In this document: positions 36,201 to 48,147 of the stretch, piece after piece
Layout of the letters: each line of letters opens with the position of its first letter
How positions within the stretch are numbered: the stretch's first letter is position 1
Source of the DNA: Steinernema hermaphroditum
Taxonomy: Eukaryota > Nematoda > Chromadorea > Rhabditida > Steinernematidae
Direction: 5' to 3'
NCBI GenBank assembly: GCA_030435675.1
Contig: CM059625.1
Location: 16,554,001 to 16,618,000 of the forward strand
Length of the DNA stretch: 64,000 nucleotides
Program-made: the position numbers and the translations under genes
The notes under the pieces: generated by a model
What the model saw: only the letters and a program-made list of their open reading frames with translations
What the model was told of the DNA's origin: nothing
Database searches by the model: none

Positions 36201-39142
36201 TTCAAAGCGATAATAAGTTAATCTTAGTCAAGTGGGAGGAAAGTGCCGATATTAAAACGATGTTGTTTTGAAAGGAGTAACTAATTCTGTGTCGTTGATA
36301 AGATGATCTCCAAAGTTTCCAATAAGTAGTCGTAAATTACGTTGAACAAGCTTCGGTTTATGCACTGGATAGGATGAAGACTTCTCTGCAACCAAAAAGG
36401 ATGAAGATCTGTTACAGGAAATCCCAAAATCTACATTACATAAGCAAGGGGAACACCAGAAAAAAAAGTAAAGAGAGCAGGGACCACATAGACTAAACAT
36501 CAGTGTGGTGCACATCAAAAACATACGGCCAATGTCCGAGCGGAAACATTGGGAAAACGCCTGCCGCTTCAATGAATAATAGTAAACACGAAAGGCCAAG
36601 CATTGTGAAAAAGAACAAAGAATGTCACCAGGTCACAAAGTCTCAGCTTGTGCTAGCGATTTATCAAGTGATGGTCAACGAACACAGCATTCTGTTCACA
36701 TTCATGACCATGTATATTAATAATGCTCGCTAGCAAAAAGGTGGATAAGGTGGCCGCCAAATGAACCTAGTTTCCCCCTTTTCCACCCAGATCTTTAGTT
36801 GTTAAAGCAAATATCATCTTTTAAGAACGAAACGATTAATTACGACTAGTCTATCGATCACCATCAGTAACACCTCGGTCTGTTTTGGACAGGGAGTTCT
36901 CTGTAGCATCAGAGAACGCGTTTAGAGAAGACAGGGGAACGCTAGCCTCTAAGAACTACAATCATCACTGTCTACAGACGGAATTGGAGCAGGTTTATCA
37001 TTTCAGCGGTTGTTTTCGCTAACTGATAGGTCATTAGATATACTGAGAGATCAATATGATTGCTTGTATGAGACCTCCTAAAGAAATCTAATATGACCAC
37101 ATTCAGGAATGACATATTAACTATTGTGAATTTGAAAGATACCTCAGAACGGCAGAGCAATCAATCTACAGTGTGCAAGCTATATTTCGGCAAAAGTTGC
37201 AGTACATCGTTTAGACCGTAGGAATCGTAAATTCGAATAGAATACTATAATCACTACAAATGCACTCACCACAAAATCAGACTACTTTTTTGGTCTCCTT
37301 GTTTACCAACTTATACTTCTGTAATTTCCCACAAGAACACAATGTATTTCTACATGCTGCAAAGAAAACAAAAACACGAACACACTAAATACGCAGATCT
37401 AATACGACTGCGATAACGGTCTTCCATCTAGTGGATGATGATTCAACAAATTTACGTAACAATGGGACTGTAAGCGGTTTTGCGATAACAACAATAGAAT
37501 ATAAACGATTATTTAGGAGCTACGTAGAATAAGGGGAATCTCTTCTGGGAAGGAAGCACAAGATGCCAGAACACGCACAACAAAAGAAGGAACGCGCTGT
37601 CAAAAATGTGTCATCTTTGAATATGGCTATTTTCGGAGAAATGTTCCTGTTCTCTTTTCTTTAACTTGCTTTTTTAGCATTTCACAAGAACTTTAAAGAC
37701 AAAAAGCACAAACCGATTCGTCACTAGGAAATACACTACGTGTTTTCGTTCGCTTTTGGATGGCATACATCTCTGGGAGAATACATCTTATTTGAGTCAG
37801 ATTTCATCATGCATCAGTAGAGCAAATTATCCAGTTCATCCAATTTAAACCCAGTCAAGAACTGGTTTCCAACAGTCATGAACACTTTCAATAACATGGA
37901 CTTTACTTCGTGTTCTAACCATGAAGAACCTACGTTTCACATCAGGAGCAGAACGGCTTTGCCCTTTGAAAGACAGGCCATTAGTTGGACGTCCACTTGG
38001 TGAACTAAGTCACGCTATAAATAAACATCTACTTGCGAATGGATCCAAAACACATTATGAAATCATTGCTATTTATATAACCAGTTATATTTATAGGATA
38101 TGGACGTAACGCGTCCTATCCTCCGCTGCAGCATATCGCCGGGTATCGCCTCACCAGATTCGTAATAAGTGGCAGCGCTTTTCCCCCCCTGGCGCGAATG
38201 CATTCAGTAGCTTCATGCGTCAACAACCTGGAAGTGCTTATTAACTATAGTACAGCACTACTTAAAGCAAATTACGTCCGCATCCTATGCAATTATTTTT
38301 GAGGAATTTAATTACTTTTGGCGTAATACATTGCTATCTCTGTATGTATTAAGAAAGCTTGGGATTCTGCCTAGCGTTTTGTTTGCTCATTGATCAGTCA
38401 GCATCTATACGTGAAGACCAAAAAGTTGATTTTTGGTCAAAGACATCCACAATAAACAATCTTTATAAAAACGATTTATGGCCCCCCGGAGTGGAATAAA
38501 TGGCCATGCTCAAGGAGACAAATTGCAACATCTGTCCACAAAAGTAGAACAAACCGCTGTGAGGCATGTTTTTGAAGCGATGTAGACAAAACACATGCGC
38601 CAAGACCTTCAGATAATGATGATACGAGCTGGTAGGTTAACACTTCTTAGTCACTGACGTCGTTGAGGTACGGTATATGCTAATGACATGAGAATTTATG
38701 GACAAAAAAAGGACAGATGTGGAAAACGCCAGCGGATGCAAAAGGAAAAGATAAGGGTGGTGTTGGAAATAGAATATGGATTATGGATTTGGCTAATCAT
38801 GGTCAGATGGGACAGGTGTAGGACGGCACTAGGACTTTTGTCTTTTGCGAAAGGTGCCTTAGGATTAGATAACTGGCCGTAATGAAGCAAACAAAACTCA
38901 ACTCGTGTCGATCTGAATAGTATTAGATCCGCTCAATGTAATGTTCGCAATGCATAAGTTAGAGGACGCTTCTCAGATGTTACAAAAATGCGTCTGAATT
39001 GCATCCCAATGAAGTCCGTCGGTGAGAAAAGCAGAATTCAACTAACAGCGTAAAAGGCCCTTTATTACAATATTACAATAATATATGATACCACAACATG
39101 ATCCCTTAGCCACAAATTGTTATAAAGATGAGGGTTAAAACA
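33233..39142. other. Intergenic, 5.9 kb, no confident gene
   Basis: Mostly AT-rich. The GC-rich block 34061-34320 is open on both strands: + gives an 84-residue frame with a hydrophobic start and four further Cys, followed at once by AATAAA; - gives a Ser-rich frame that could supply an upstream kcc exon. A tandem GTGACCCTAG duplication is at about 34700-34720. I see nothing recognisable from 34.6 to 39.1 kb. Confidence 0.4.
34061..34315 (+). CDS. Possible 84-aa Cys-containing small protein
   Basis: ATG-to-TGA frame with a Cys/Leu-rich hydrophobic start (MLMICIMRCNRLLCGCVFAL), an acidic Arg/Glu-rich body with four cysteines, and AATAAA within about 10 bases of the stop. The minus strand of the same block is also open for 82 codons, so strand and reality are uncertain. 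Confidence 0.2.
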   Translation: MLMICIMRCNRLLCGCVFALSRSDPADHRKRFVIAPEDDGERRYPLECALAVDFTVSAECERKTIDKRAESTSRCGVYDDLCGF

Positions 39143-40417
39143 CTAATTGTCATAGAGATTTGGGAACTTGTACGTCTCCGTAGATTGCAACCTGCAATAG
39201 TTCACATTTCCAATTTCGAAAAACTATGGCTGCTTACCAATTATCTTTGCACCAAACGGTGTTGTGGCTATCAACGATATGGAAGGTGTAGGCATGGCGG
39301 CTTTTCTCCGATGTGTTCGGTTCGCTCTTGTGCGCAACGAGACCGTGAATAAGAACAAGTGATCCTAATGCGATAAGGTCGGACGTTTAAAAATTGTATA
39401 ATACGCTTATGTACCTCTCTTGATGGGAACTGCAACGAACTTGTCCTGGTCAAAAACCAGCTTCTCACCGCGGAAAGTCAAGAGTGGCTTATTCGGTTCG
39501 GTGGCGTGTGTTCGAACGAAGCGATAGTCAACGCTGTTCACTAAAAGTAAGATCAATACCATCTCCGTTACAAACATTGTCTTACTCTTGTGAGATCCGG
39601 GAATAAACCAGAGACATCCGTTGTCTTGGGTCGCATCATCGACAGCGATCCATACACCCAGCACGTGGTCGATGGGGTCAACTTGGAGGAAAGTGCCGTC
39701 GATATGGTCGGTTACGGCTCCTCCAATTTTGGGTTGCTTGAGATCGAAACGATTAAACGTAAAAAACATGTCATTACCTTGAAAATATACATGCTTTGCA
39801 CCACTTCGGGCGAAACGTATCCAACTGTGCGAATAATGTCTTTGACATTCTTTTGGAAAGTGAAATTTTTAAATGTGGTATCGAGCCAATGGAGGGCTAA
39901 AATTGACCATAGGTTAATACATTATACAACCGAATGATATTTATATGGAGTTGAGTATTTAAGTGATGTTTTAAGAATAAGGCTTTAGAAAAATCGACAG
40001 AAAAGAAGCATCCATTTTGGCTTTAAAAGTTACACAGGTCGTAAGTGGGAACATATCCTGGCGACCTACCATGACCCACTTTGTTGAGAGCCCGATCCTT
40101 AGGGACAATAAGATTTCCATCCTCGCCGATGGATCCCTCCTCATAAAAGAAACGAATTTTGTCAGCACTTTCGAGGAAGTACGTGTCCGCCGCGTGCTAA
40201 ATACGAACCAGCGTTAATCTATGGAGACGTGCTTTCCACCAACTTTATCTTCATCATACGTGGAGAAAACGGACTTCGGATGCTCATCGGGATTCATTTC
40301 GCTCACAATCTCGCTCATTCGCTTCTTTAATCCGTCCAAGTCGTCTTCCGTAAAAACATTGTCGATCACAACAAATCCATCTCGATCAAATTTCTCTTTC
40401 ACGCCGGAAAGATACAT
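39143..40417 (-). CDS. PHYHD1: PHYHD1-type phytanoyl-CoA dioxygenase domain protein, 295 aa
   Basis: Seven exons on the minus strand: 40417-40229, 40196-40070, 39896-39778, 39736-39586, 39540-39415, 39364-39238, 39191-39143. This is a non-haem Fe(II)/2-oxoglutarate dioxygenase of the PhyH family. The length (human PHYHD1 is 291) and many blocks match: [64 protein letters not shown] (the H-x-D iron ligands), [25 protein letters not shown] (distal His ligand), SRHAYTFH (Arg for 2-oxoglutarate) and the C-terminal [15 protein letters not shown]. All catalytic residues are present. No peroxisomal signal is obvious at the C-terminus. The natural substrate of PHYHD1 is not established. Intron 1 is only 32 nt. 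Confidence 0.95.
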
Positions 40418-40982
40418 CTACAACACGAAAGTTGGAGATCGGACAAATCGGAAAGCGATGCGCGAGCAGCGAGAAAGCACTAAGTGAGAGTGGTTGAACT
40501 ACCCAAATGCCCCACGCGACCCATCTAAGGTGAGCTAATTTGGTGATCGATTGTGACATCTGATAACGATCGATTGCGCGTGGCAAATCAACGAAAAAAA
40601 CACCTCGGTTGTGCACGTCTGCAACAATTCATAATCTAAACCGATGCGAGAAGCTGTAAACGGGAAGGCGTAGACGTCACACCACTCGATGTTATTAATG
40701 TGCATAGCTCTGAATTTGCCACAAATAGCCGAATTGTGTTGTGGATGCTTAGCAATATGCGAATCTTTTAACAGCTGATTTATTATTCACTTTTTTGTTA
40801 GATTTAGTTCAGATTAAGCGGACTCCATTCAGTGATGATAGAATTCAAATGCACAATGGAGTGCTTTTTGAACAGCCTTATGCGTAGAGGTCTGTAGTGT
40901 TTTTAGCATCTTTCCATACCTTGGCTGCCTGATAAAAGGTCCAAACCATTGAATCTTTCGAACTCATATCAATTGATGGTAA
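40418..40982. other. 5' flank of the PHYHD1 gene, up to the transposon
   Basis: AT-rich. A short minus-strand frame at about 40880-40965 (MSSKDSMVWTFYQAAK...DLYA) ends beside the transposon boundary and contains a donor-like AAG|GTATGG. It may be a leader exon of a neighbouring gene or chance. Confidence 0.3.
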
Positions 40983-41549
40983 TCCCCTATATATAAATGG
41001 AGAACCGACGGGTCCGTTGGTCTGTGTGTGTGTGTGTGTGTGTGTGTGTTTTTCCGTGCGCACGGCGGAAACACCCACACAAAATAAGGACCCCGAGGGG
41101 AACCGAACCCGACACCGCCCGCCTACAAACAGAGAACGTTCGCAATGAGCCACACAGACAGTTGAGATGGTAGTGCTCTACTTCCACTATCTCTCTGGCG
41201 ATGCTAGGCTTTGAGTTTTTTTTGCTGTTTTTGAGTGATTTTTTTGCCTATTTTGTAACCAGCAGTGTTTTCGGTTCGAGTTTCCTGAAACTTTACAGTT
41301 TTTGGCCCCAACTTCAGCCATTTGCATGAGCACCAATCTTGCCGCCCGCAGGGCTATGGTGTCTTGCCGCCTGCAGGGCTATGGTTTCTCGCTGCCCGCA
41401 GGGCTATGGATTCTCGCTGCCCGCAGGGCTACAGTTTTTGGCCCCAACTTCAGCCCTATCCATGAGCGCCAATCTTGCCGCCCGCAGGGCTACAGGCTAA
41501 TTGGCTTTTAATACCTGGAGGGCGCGAATTCGCGCGCAGCCGGGTTTAT
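40983..41549 (+). mobile_element. Helitron-like non-autonomous element, copy 2
   Basis: Inverted relative to copy 1 at 4814-5644. It starts TCCCCTATATATAAATGG, then a (TG)n tract, the tRNA-like segment (box B complement 41099-41109, box A complement 41142-41152), a T-rich spacer, five or so TAGCCCTGCGGGC-type repeats (as complements) and the GCGCGAATTCGCGC palindrome with GCAGCCGGGTTTAT. It lacks the expanded 137-bp array of copy 1, which accounts for its shorter length. Flanks are unrelated to those of copy 1, so the shared boundaries define the element. Confidence 0.65.
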
Positions 41550-42546
41550 TTGTGATTAATAGACCATTCGTCATTCGCTCTTTATTCAGTAGAACGGGTT
41601 TTTGAAAATGATTGTCAGCTTATGATCAGCTGTGATTTATGCTTTTCGACCATGGACTCGAAGGAGGAATGGCGAAATCCTGTACGATGCTTCTTAACTG
41701 TTTTCAGGCATCTATCTATAAACCACAAGAAACAATCGGCAGCACTTCCGCCATAGTATAGTCTATTTTTTTCGAACTCTATAAAAGCGGTCAATCACAG
41801 CGTGGTAAGACCCAGAATTTAGCGCATTGAAAACGGCGAACGAACGCATGATGGCGCGCCAGGGCGATCGCGCCAGGAACCTACAATTTCGATCGCCCTT
41901 TGATGTTAGATCCATGATTTTCATAGGGCTCACCGAAAAATTGGTGTGCTTTTTCATTTTTCTTTTGTTTAACTCCTTTCATCATCGAATTCTGGCGAAA
42001 GAATACAAAAACATTAGATGAGGGTGGGTTTTTTGTGCGATTTCGATTGCTTGTCAATTGTTTCTTCTCTGTGAACCGCACAAGAACGAATTCATGTGTT
42101 TTTCCTATCCAAGCTGTGTTTTTTTCCGGCAATTTCGAAGTCTCAAACTCAATTTTCGACACGAAGCCAAACATCCATCCAGCTGTTCTCTGTTTTTCCG
42201 CAAACAGTTTATCATTAAGCCCAGCGTCACGTCCGATCAGGCTGTTTTCGTCGCTCATCCATCCGTCGGCAGCGGAAAGCGAGGAGCACGTGCGCGCACT
42301 CAGCTGATCTCTGAGCGCCGTTCTCCCCCACGACGACGACAAAGACGGCGGCCGGCGGGCGATGTCCGTCCGCTAACAGCGGGAGTGACGACGGCGACGT
42401 TAGAATCCGTCCGTCGGCCGCTTTGCCGTTTCTTTTAAGCGCTCGTCTTTTTATTTTACGTTATTGTATCGATCGCGTACATTTGCTAAAATCTGGTTTA
42501 ATTAATCAGTATCTTCAGACAGCTACAACACGGTTGCTGACGTGAG
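41550..42546. other. 5' region of the PAQR gene
   Basis: Open frames on both strands at 41881-42438 are GC-rich and probably promoter or leader sequence. TATCTTCAG at 42510-42518, 29 nt before the ATG, is a plausible trans-splice acceptor or 5' UTR intron end. Confidence 0.4.
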
Positions 42547-44623
42547 ATGTTACGTCGCCCCGAAGACGACGAGACTGGAAAGTTTCTGCCGAATGAAGAA
42601 GATGTCACAGAAATGTCACAGGAAACGACCAACGATGTTGATATCGAAGCGACGGCTGCAGAGCATTCTTTCATTGAACGTTCGCCGAGTCTGAAGCGGC
42701 CTCTTCCCATCGAAATCGTCGTGCGCAACATCAATCAGGTGGTCGGACAGCCCGATAGCAGCGACGAGGATTACTCGGAAGCCGAAGCGGACGCGGTTCG
42801 GGAAGTGAACCACTATTTGCAGAGAGAAGGCTTCACAGTTGTCCAAAAACGTGAGTTTCTTTCGTTTTTTTTTTTGCCGCTTGCGTCACATGTTTATACC
42901 TTATTAATATGCGCAATTGACTGAATCATTTCTTGTGCTCACCGTTTTTTGTGTTCTCTACGGGTGATAAATGCATGACGCATTGATGCGCCACTGGTTA
43001 TATAATACCCGTGGATATCTCGCAAAGCGACAGATCCAATGGTGACATGTTTTCCGAAGGTGTACATGATCCCTTTTTTTTTAGAAAACGGCGCTGATTG
43101 CGAGATCGTCACGTGTTTGAATAACGACTCAGGAGCATCGTCGTCGTCTTCCACATTCAAGAAAGGACACAGGCGGGCATGGTCCATGCCTGGTGGTCAT
43201 AAGGATCGCCGAATTCTCGCCGTTGTTGATGACGACGAAGAAACGGTAAGCTGTACATCTTGAGGTTCCCCATATAACGATGATACTTTGTAGATCGACT
43301 GCAACCAGCGGAAGCATATCGTCCGGTACAGGCTGCACCCATACAAGCCGAAGAACGGATCCCGCGATTTACATCCTGTCCATACATTCGACGAATCCGT
43401 GTTTCCACCGGCGGAAGAAGACGACTGCGAGTTAGAAGTGGATATAAATGAAGAAGAAATCCAGTGTTTCCCTGGACTTGAAACTGCCCGCAAAGGAACT
43501 CGAACAGTTGTGCGCAAGGTCAGTCTACTCTTTTTTCCGTTTGTATCAGCGTTACTTAGTTCTGGGAAGCGAAATGGAAAGCTCAGAACTTCGAATTCCT
43601 CCCCGAGTGGCTTCAGGATAATGAATTTTTGAGAACAGGTCATCGTCCTCCATTGCCCAGCTTCTTTTCCTGCTTCAAGAGCATCTTCTCAGTACACACA
43701 GAAACGGGTAACATTTGGACGCATATGTATGGTGAGTTGTTGATGTTCACGTTATCGGACTACCAAGTGTTGCATTGAATTACAGGATGCGTCGCGTTCT
43801 TCGGAGTAGCTCTATGGTTCCTGACGAGGCCAGCCGTGCTCGTCAATTGGTTGGACAAGCTTGTTTTCTCGACGTTCTTCATCGGAGCGATCACATGCCT
43901 TGGAATGTCCTGTGCATTCCACACAGTACAGTGTCACTCAGCCGAAGTGGGAAAGTTATTTAGCAAGTGAGTTTAATCCATTCGTTTATTTGTTCAAATC
44001 AGCAGCATTTAGGCTCGACTATACCGGAATATCACTGCTAATAGTTGGATCGTTTATTCCTTGGATCTATTATGGATTTTACTGTCGAAGACTGCCGATG
44101 TTCATATACATGGCGATGATTACAATTCTTGGTATATCAGCAATGATTGTATCACTATGGGACAAGTTCGCTGAACCTAAATTCCGGCCACTACGAGCTA
44201 CTGTCTTCGTTGCGATGGGACTGAGCAGTATCGTGCCGGCAGTCCATTTCTTTATAACCGACGGACTATCCATTCTCATTGAACAAGGTGCACTGTACTG
44301 GTTATTAGCAATGGGTAGTATGTATCTGATTGGCGCTGCGTTATACGCGTTCCGTATTCCCGAACGGTTCTTCCCCGGAAAGTGCGACATTTGGGTATGT
44401 TATTACGAGAAGTTGCGCAATCAATTTTTGCTATTTTCAGTTCCAATCACATCAGCTATTCCATACGTTCGTGATCATTGCGGCATTTGTTCACTTTCAC
44501 GGTATAACTGAAATGGGTATGCGACGATTGGAGCAAGGATCTTGTGATGAGCAATTGTCCGAACGTTATGGAGGAAATCACAAGCCGTCGATAGTTGACC
44601 AATGGATCGATGGGATGTATTAA
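42547..44623 (+). CDS. paqr: AdipoR-type PAQR receptor, 535 aa
   Basis: Seven exons: 42547-42850, 43085-43245, 43294-43518, 43560-43731, 43786-43966, 44013-44394, 44441-44623. The C-terminal half is a clear adiponectin-receptor-type PAQR: FWEAKW, LPEWLQDNEFLRTGHRPPLP, SCFKSIFSVHTETGNIWTH, then seven hydrophobic helices. Zinc-ligand histidines lie in CAFHTVQCH and in SHQLFHTFVIIAAFVHFHG. In C. elegans the AdipoR-like PAQR-1/-2 keep membranes fluid by promoting fatty-acid desaturation, and the family has ceramidase-like activity; transfer of that role here is by homology. The N-terminal ~235 residues are cytosolic, very acidic and Ser-rich, longer than in human AdipoR1/2 (375-386 in total). I cannot separate paqr-1 from paqr-2. 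Confidence 0.95.
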
Positions 44624-44812
44624 TATATTATATTCAGCTTATTTCGAATATTATAAAGGGTGTAAACATAAGATACCATTGACATGCACTGTTTTACATT
44701 GCCGACGAGACGTGCGGACTAAGAACGCTGACGCGTCCTGCTCATACAGCATCAAGGCTTTCTCCAACCGCCCGTTTTGCTCCCAAGTATGGACGAACTA
44801 TCATCGGTGAAG

Positions 44813-44950
44813 TACAGGGTCCTTTTGACTCAGTTTTGAGGGTGACAGGCTGCTGTACCCTGTATATCTTACAAGCCACTGCAGGTTGTTGAGGGTAGAT
44901 CAGACATCCTCTTTGGTATGCGGTTTAGACACCTGCTGCCTCACCCTGTA
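44813..44950. mobile_element. Possible mariner-type MITE
   Basis: TACAGGGT at 44813-44820 faces ACCCTGTA at 44943-44950, bordered by TA dinucleotides. TACAGGGT is a common start of mariner terminal repeats. Only the outer 8 bp match; a further ACCCTGTA at 44857-44864 gives an alternative right end. It lies in the 3' gap between two genes. Weak evidence. Confidence 0.3.
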
Positions 44951-45075
44951 TATAGCGTATATCGTTGTGTCATTGTGCTGTTCGTGTGCGTTTTGTTCAA
45001 TTGTTTCGCCTGGGTGGCATATACCTCATTAACTGATCTTTGAACATCTCGAAGACGCCTACTGAATTTTTTTAT

Positions 45076-48000
45076 TTACAGTAGTCCGGGAGTTTTGACA
45101 GTTCCAATGACAACAGGCACAATAACATCGAAATGATCCATATCGAGTTTGAAGAAGTAGCTGCAGGTAATCAAACCGTTCGCTTTGATCGATGTCGGCG
45201 GTAGGTCTTCCGGCACCTTGAAGTTCACGAACTTTGTTTCAGGGCCTTTGCCAGGAGTTGCTTTGCATGTGCCCTGGAAATTTAGACTACGGTATGTTGC
45301 TTCGAGGACTCAAAATTACATGTGATTCAACGGCTATCGTCAACGCCTTTCGATCGAAGAGATGAAGTTCGTAGCGGTTCTGCGAACGGAAGTCGAGCTG
45401 CTGGCACAGGGAGAGCAGTACACATTCGTGCGACTCTTTGTGCTTTTTGCCTCGTTTCATGTCATTCTCGATTATCAATGTGATCTGAGTTGTTTCGCCT
45501 AAAACATGAGGAAATTAGCACCACACTGTGTTAATGTCCGGAGATGCATTACGTCATATCATCCAAGGTAGTTTTGATCCAAAAAGACACCCAAATGTTG
45601 CACTTTGCTGTCTAATTCAGCTTTAGAAACGTCATTCTCCCTGTTGTGTCATAACGAAGGTAGTATTGTTTTAGAAAGTGAAATTATCTATTGCTTCAGC
45701 ACTGACCTGGCAATAGTCCAGTTTCGGCAATGGTCATCTGCACGCTGACGTTCCCCCGTGGCCGTCGGCAGCAACATCCGACCACCTCGACTTGCTCCCT
45801 GCTGGTGGCCGACTGACGGAAGTGTGGGGCGTCAAGATTGAGCAATGAGTATACTTGAAAATTCTTTTCTAAATTAAAGTTATTTCTTAGTAGAAATCTT
45901 GCCAGTTACCTGCTACTATTTCACTCGCTCCATTTTCAGGAATGTCTAACACCGCTGTACACGTGTATCGTACCCATCCGTGATTCTCGCGCTCAATAGA
46001 CGATATGACATCCAAAGGCAGCTGGAAATGTTGTTCATTGAAGCGGTCAAAGCAAGACGGCCTACCGGGATTTGAAAGGCTATGGTGTGAAATCCTTCAG
46101 AAAGGAAAAAGTCGTCGTCACAATGAAGAAATAGTTCTCTAAAAAATGAAGCTTGTGGTAATCATTACGTTTGGATAGCTACGAGTTCTCCTGGTTTGTT
46201 GGAACGATGATGTGTAGAGGTATCAGAGCCTCTCGTTTCCACAAGCAAATATGACTACATGTTAACATTTGCTTTATTTATTAAAACACCAATCTGACCC
46301 TACAAAGGCTTGCTATTCATCAGCCTCGATGCTTACGTGAAAAGTAATGAATCAGTGCTACACTTTTGAATGCCCCGTTGTTGTCTGAATGCTAAGTGGA
46401 TGCTCGTTGCGAACATTTAATTAACGATATATGCACAACACTTTCAATAATTCACTCCTTATCCATTTCATGTATTACACCAAAAATAGAAGTGCATTCA
46501 ACATATTCTGATTCTTGGTGATTGAACTCATTCAAAGCCTACGATTTCAGCCAAATTCGTAGCTGTGGCCAAATGAGCGTTCATGCTTCCACGAGAGAAA
46601 GTTTGTTTGCCTATTCGACGCCGTTCGTTAGCGGAACCAAATTTAGCCCTCTTGTACAAACAGCATGACGAATAAAGCGACTTGATTGGCGACGTCATTT
46701 GTCATGTCGGAACGGCAAACGGAAGAAGACTTTGAGTCAACCGTAGCCCACTCATTATTTATCTTTTTGTAACTGGAGAGGCTGTTCGCAACAATTTGAT
46801 GGATGCTAACAATGTTTGGAGAGGCAAGGAACGGCTGCTCAGAGTTATCATTTTCCACCGAGTCCGAATCTTCCTTGTTTTTCAACAGAACGCGGATCAA
46901 AGAATGCACGACGTTCGGGCTATGAATAGCCGAGCGAAGTGGAGATCGCTTAATGCGTACATTGTTTAGTGGCCAAAGCCCGGAGGTGAACGATGTATCG
47001 GCCTATGCCATCCCCAATGGCTATTAATAGCAATAATAGCACAAAGGTACAAAAACGAACCATCTGAACAGCGGATAACGATTTGTGCGCTTCAAATATG
47101 TAACAGTTCTGCCAGATACATTGTAAAAAACATATTGTTAGTGTCTATGGTCGTTTACTCACAATGTCCAAAGCGGAAATAATCTATTTCCAGCGAATAA
47201 CATTCTCTCCTGTTCATATCAGTTTCGTGTTTACAACAAAATGATATATGAAGCTGAAAGAATCGGAAAAACATTCTCAAGTTGCACCTGAAATGCTTGT
47301 TTTGAAACATTCCTATAGTTCCAGAGATGTTTTGCATCTCTCTTTCGCAGGATCAATTCGACCGTCGGCACAATAGTACAATATCGTTCACAGAAAGAAG
47401 ATTTCCCGCAAGGCTTTTAATGATCCAACAGTATCTCTATATTCCAGGAATGGGAATGTCTAAGATTACAGAAATTCAGTGCAGGACATCAGAAAAGAGT
47501 GTCATTGGCCCCTGTTAACATCCTGGTCATTGATTACCCCGGCTTTTGAACATCTGCTCGGAGCGTAACACATAAATAGCGTCGCGTGATGGTATAGTAA
47601 AGCAAGCATCACCTGTCTAAGCCATTATCAGCGGATTGAAAGGGGGTGATCGATGGTCACATCGCATAGGATCTACATCCCTAGAAATCACCTTATAGCG
47701 ATTGATCAATGTAAAAGAACAGTAATGGGATGTCCACTTTTAAAATGAAAAGAACTTTAGATGATCCATTATTACGTACGCTCAATTTGGTTAGGCTTTC
47801 CACAAAGACGCGGGATTTTATGTGAAATGCTTGGAATCTCTTGGTCTTAATAATCAACGAAAGAACCAACCTAGTTAAATCTGCATATTCGCTAAGTACA
47901 AGCTCTTTGCTTTCATAAACCACGTCGCTGTTCTTGTTCCTCCAGCTGGTCTGCGTTTGCCCATGTAGCCGAACCGATAATCTTGAAATCTGCACCTTCT

Positions 48001-48147
48001 CTGACACGTTAACTTCGATTTTACCCTTAAGGGGCATACGGCCATACCACAAAGGTTTGAGGGTGGACAAACCTGGACATTGTCACCTCCGATGTAGTGC
48101 TGATCGGAGTCCTTGCTGAGAACAACGTCGAAGTGGTCGATCTTCAT
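45076..48147 (-). CDS. Arrestin-domain (ARRDC / alpha-arrestin) protein, 306 aa
   Basis: Six exons on the minus strand: 48147-48073, 48025-47871, 46061-45910, 45878-45717, 45498-45320, 45273-45076. Arrestin-N features: FDVVLSKDSDQHYIGGDNVQGKIEVNVSEK (given in two halves across the first intron), ISRLSVRLHGQTQTSW, FQLPLDVISSIERENHGWVRYTC. Arrestin-C features: NFQVYSLLNLDAPHF, VSVQMTIAETGLLPGETTQITLIIEN and the end DVIVPVVIGTVKTPGLL. Alpha-arrestins are adaptors that link membrane proteins to ubiquitin ligases for endocytosis. The protein is short (typical ~330-450) and ends right after the arrestin-C fold, so the PPxY motifs that bind NEDD4 ligases are absent. The 1.8-kb intron between 46062 and 47870 was bridged by phase. 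It is large for this window and holds no recognisable gene. Confidence 0.88.
46643..46909 (-). other. Open frame within the large arrestin intron, unsupported
   Basis: An 88-codon frame with no ATG at its start, same strand as the host gene, with no domain. It could be a skipped exon or chance. Confidence 0.12.

Noticed and set aside
36252..36599. Minus-strand 115-codon frame with hydrophobic Cys/Phe-rich segment
   Set aside because: No splice sites, promoter or recognisable family; typical of chance frames in AT-rich DNA.
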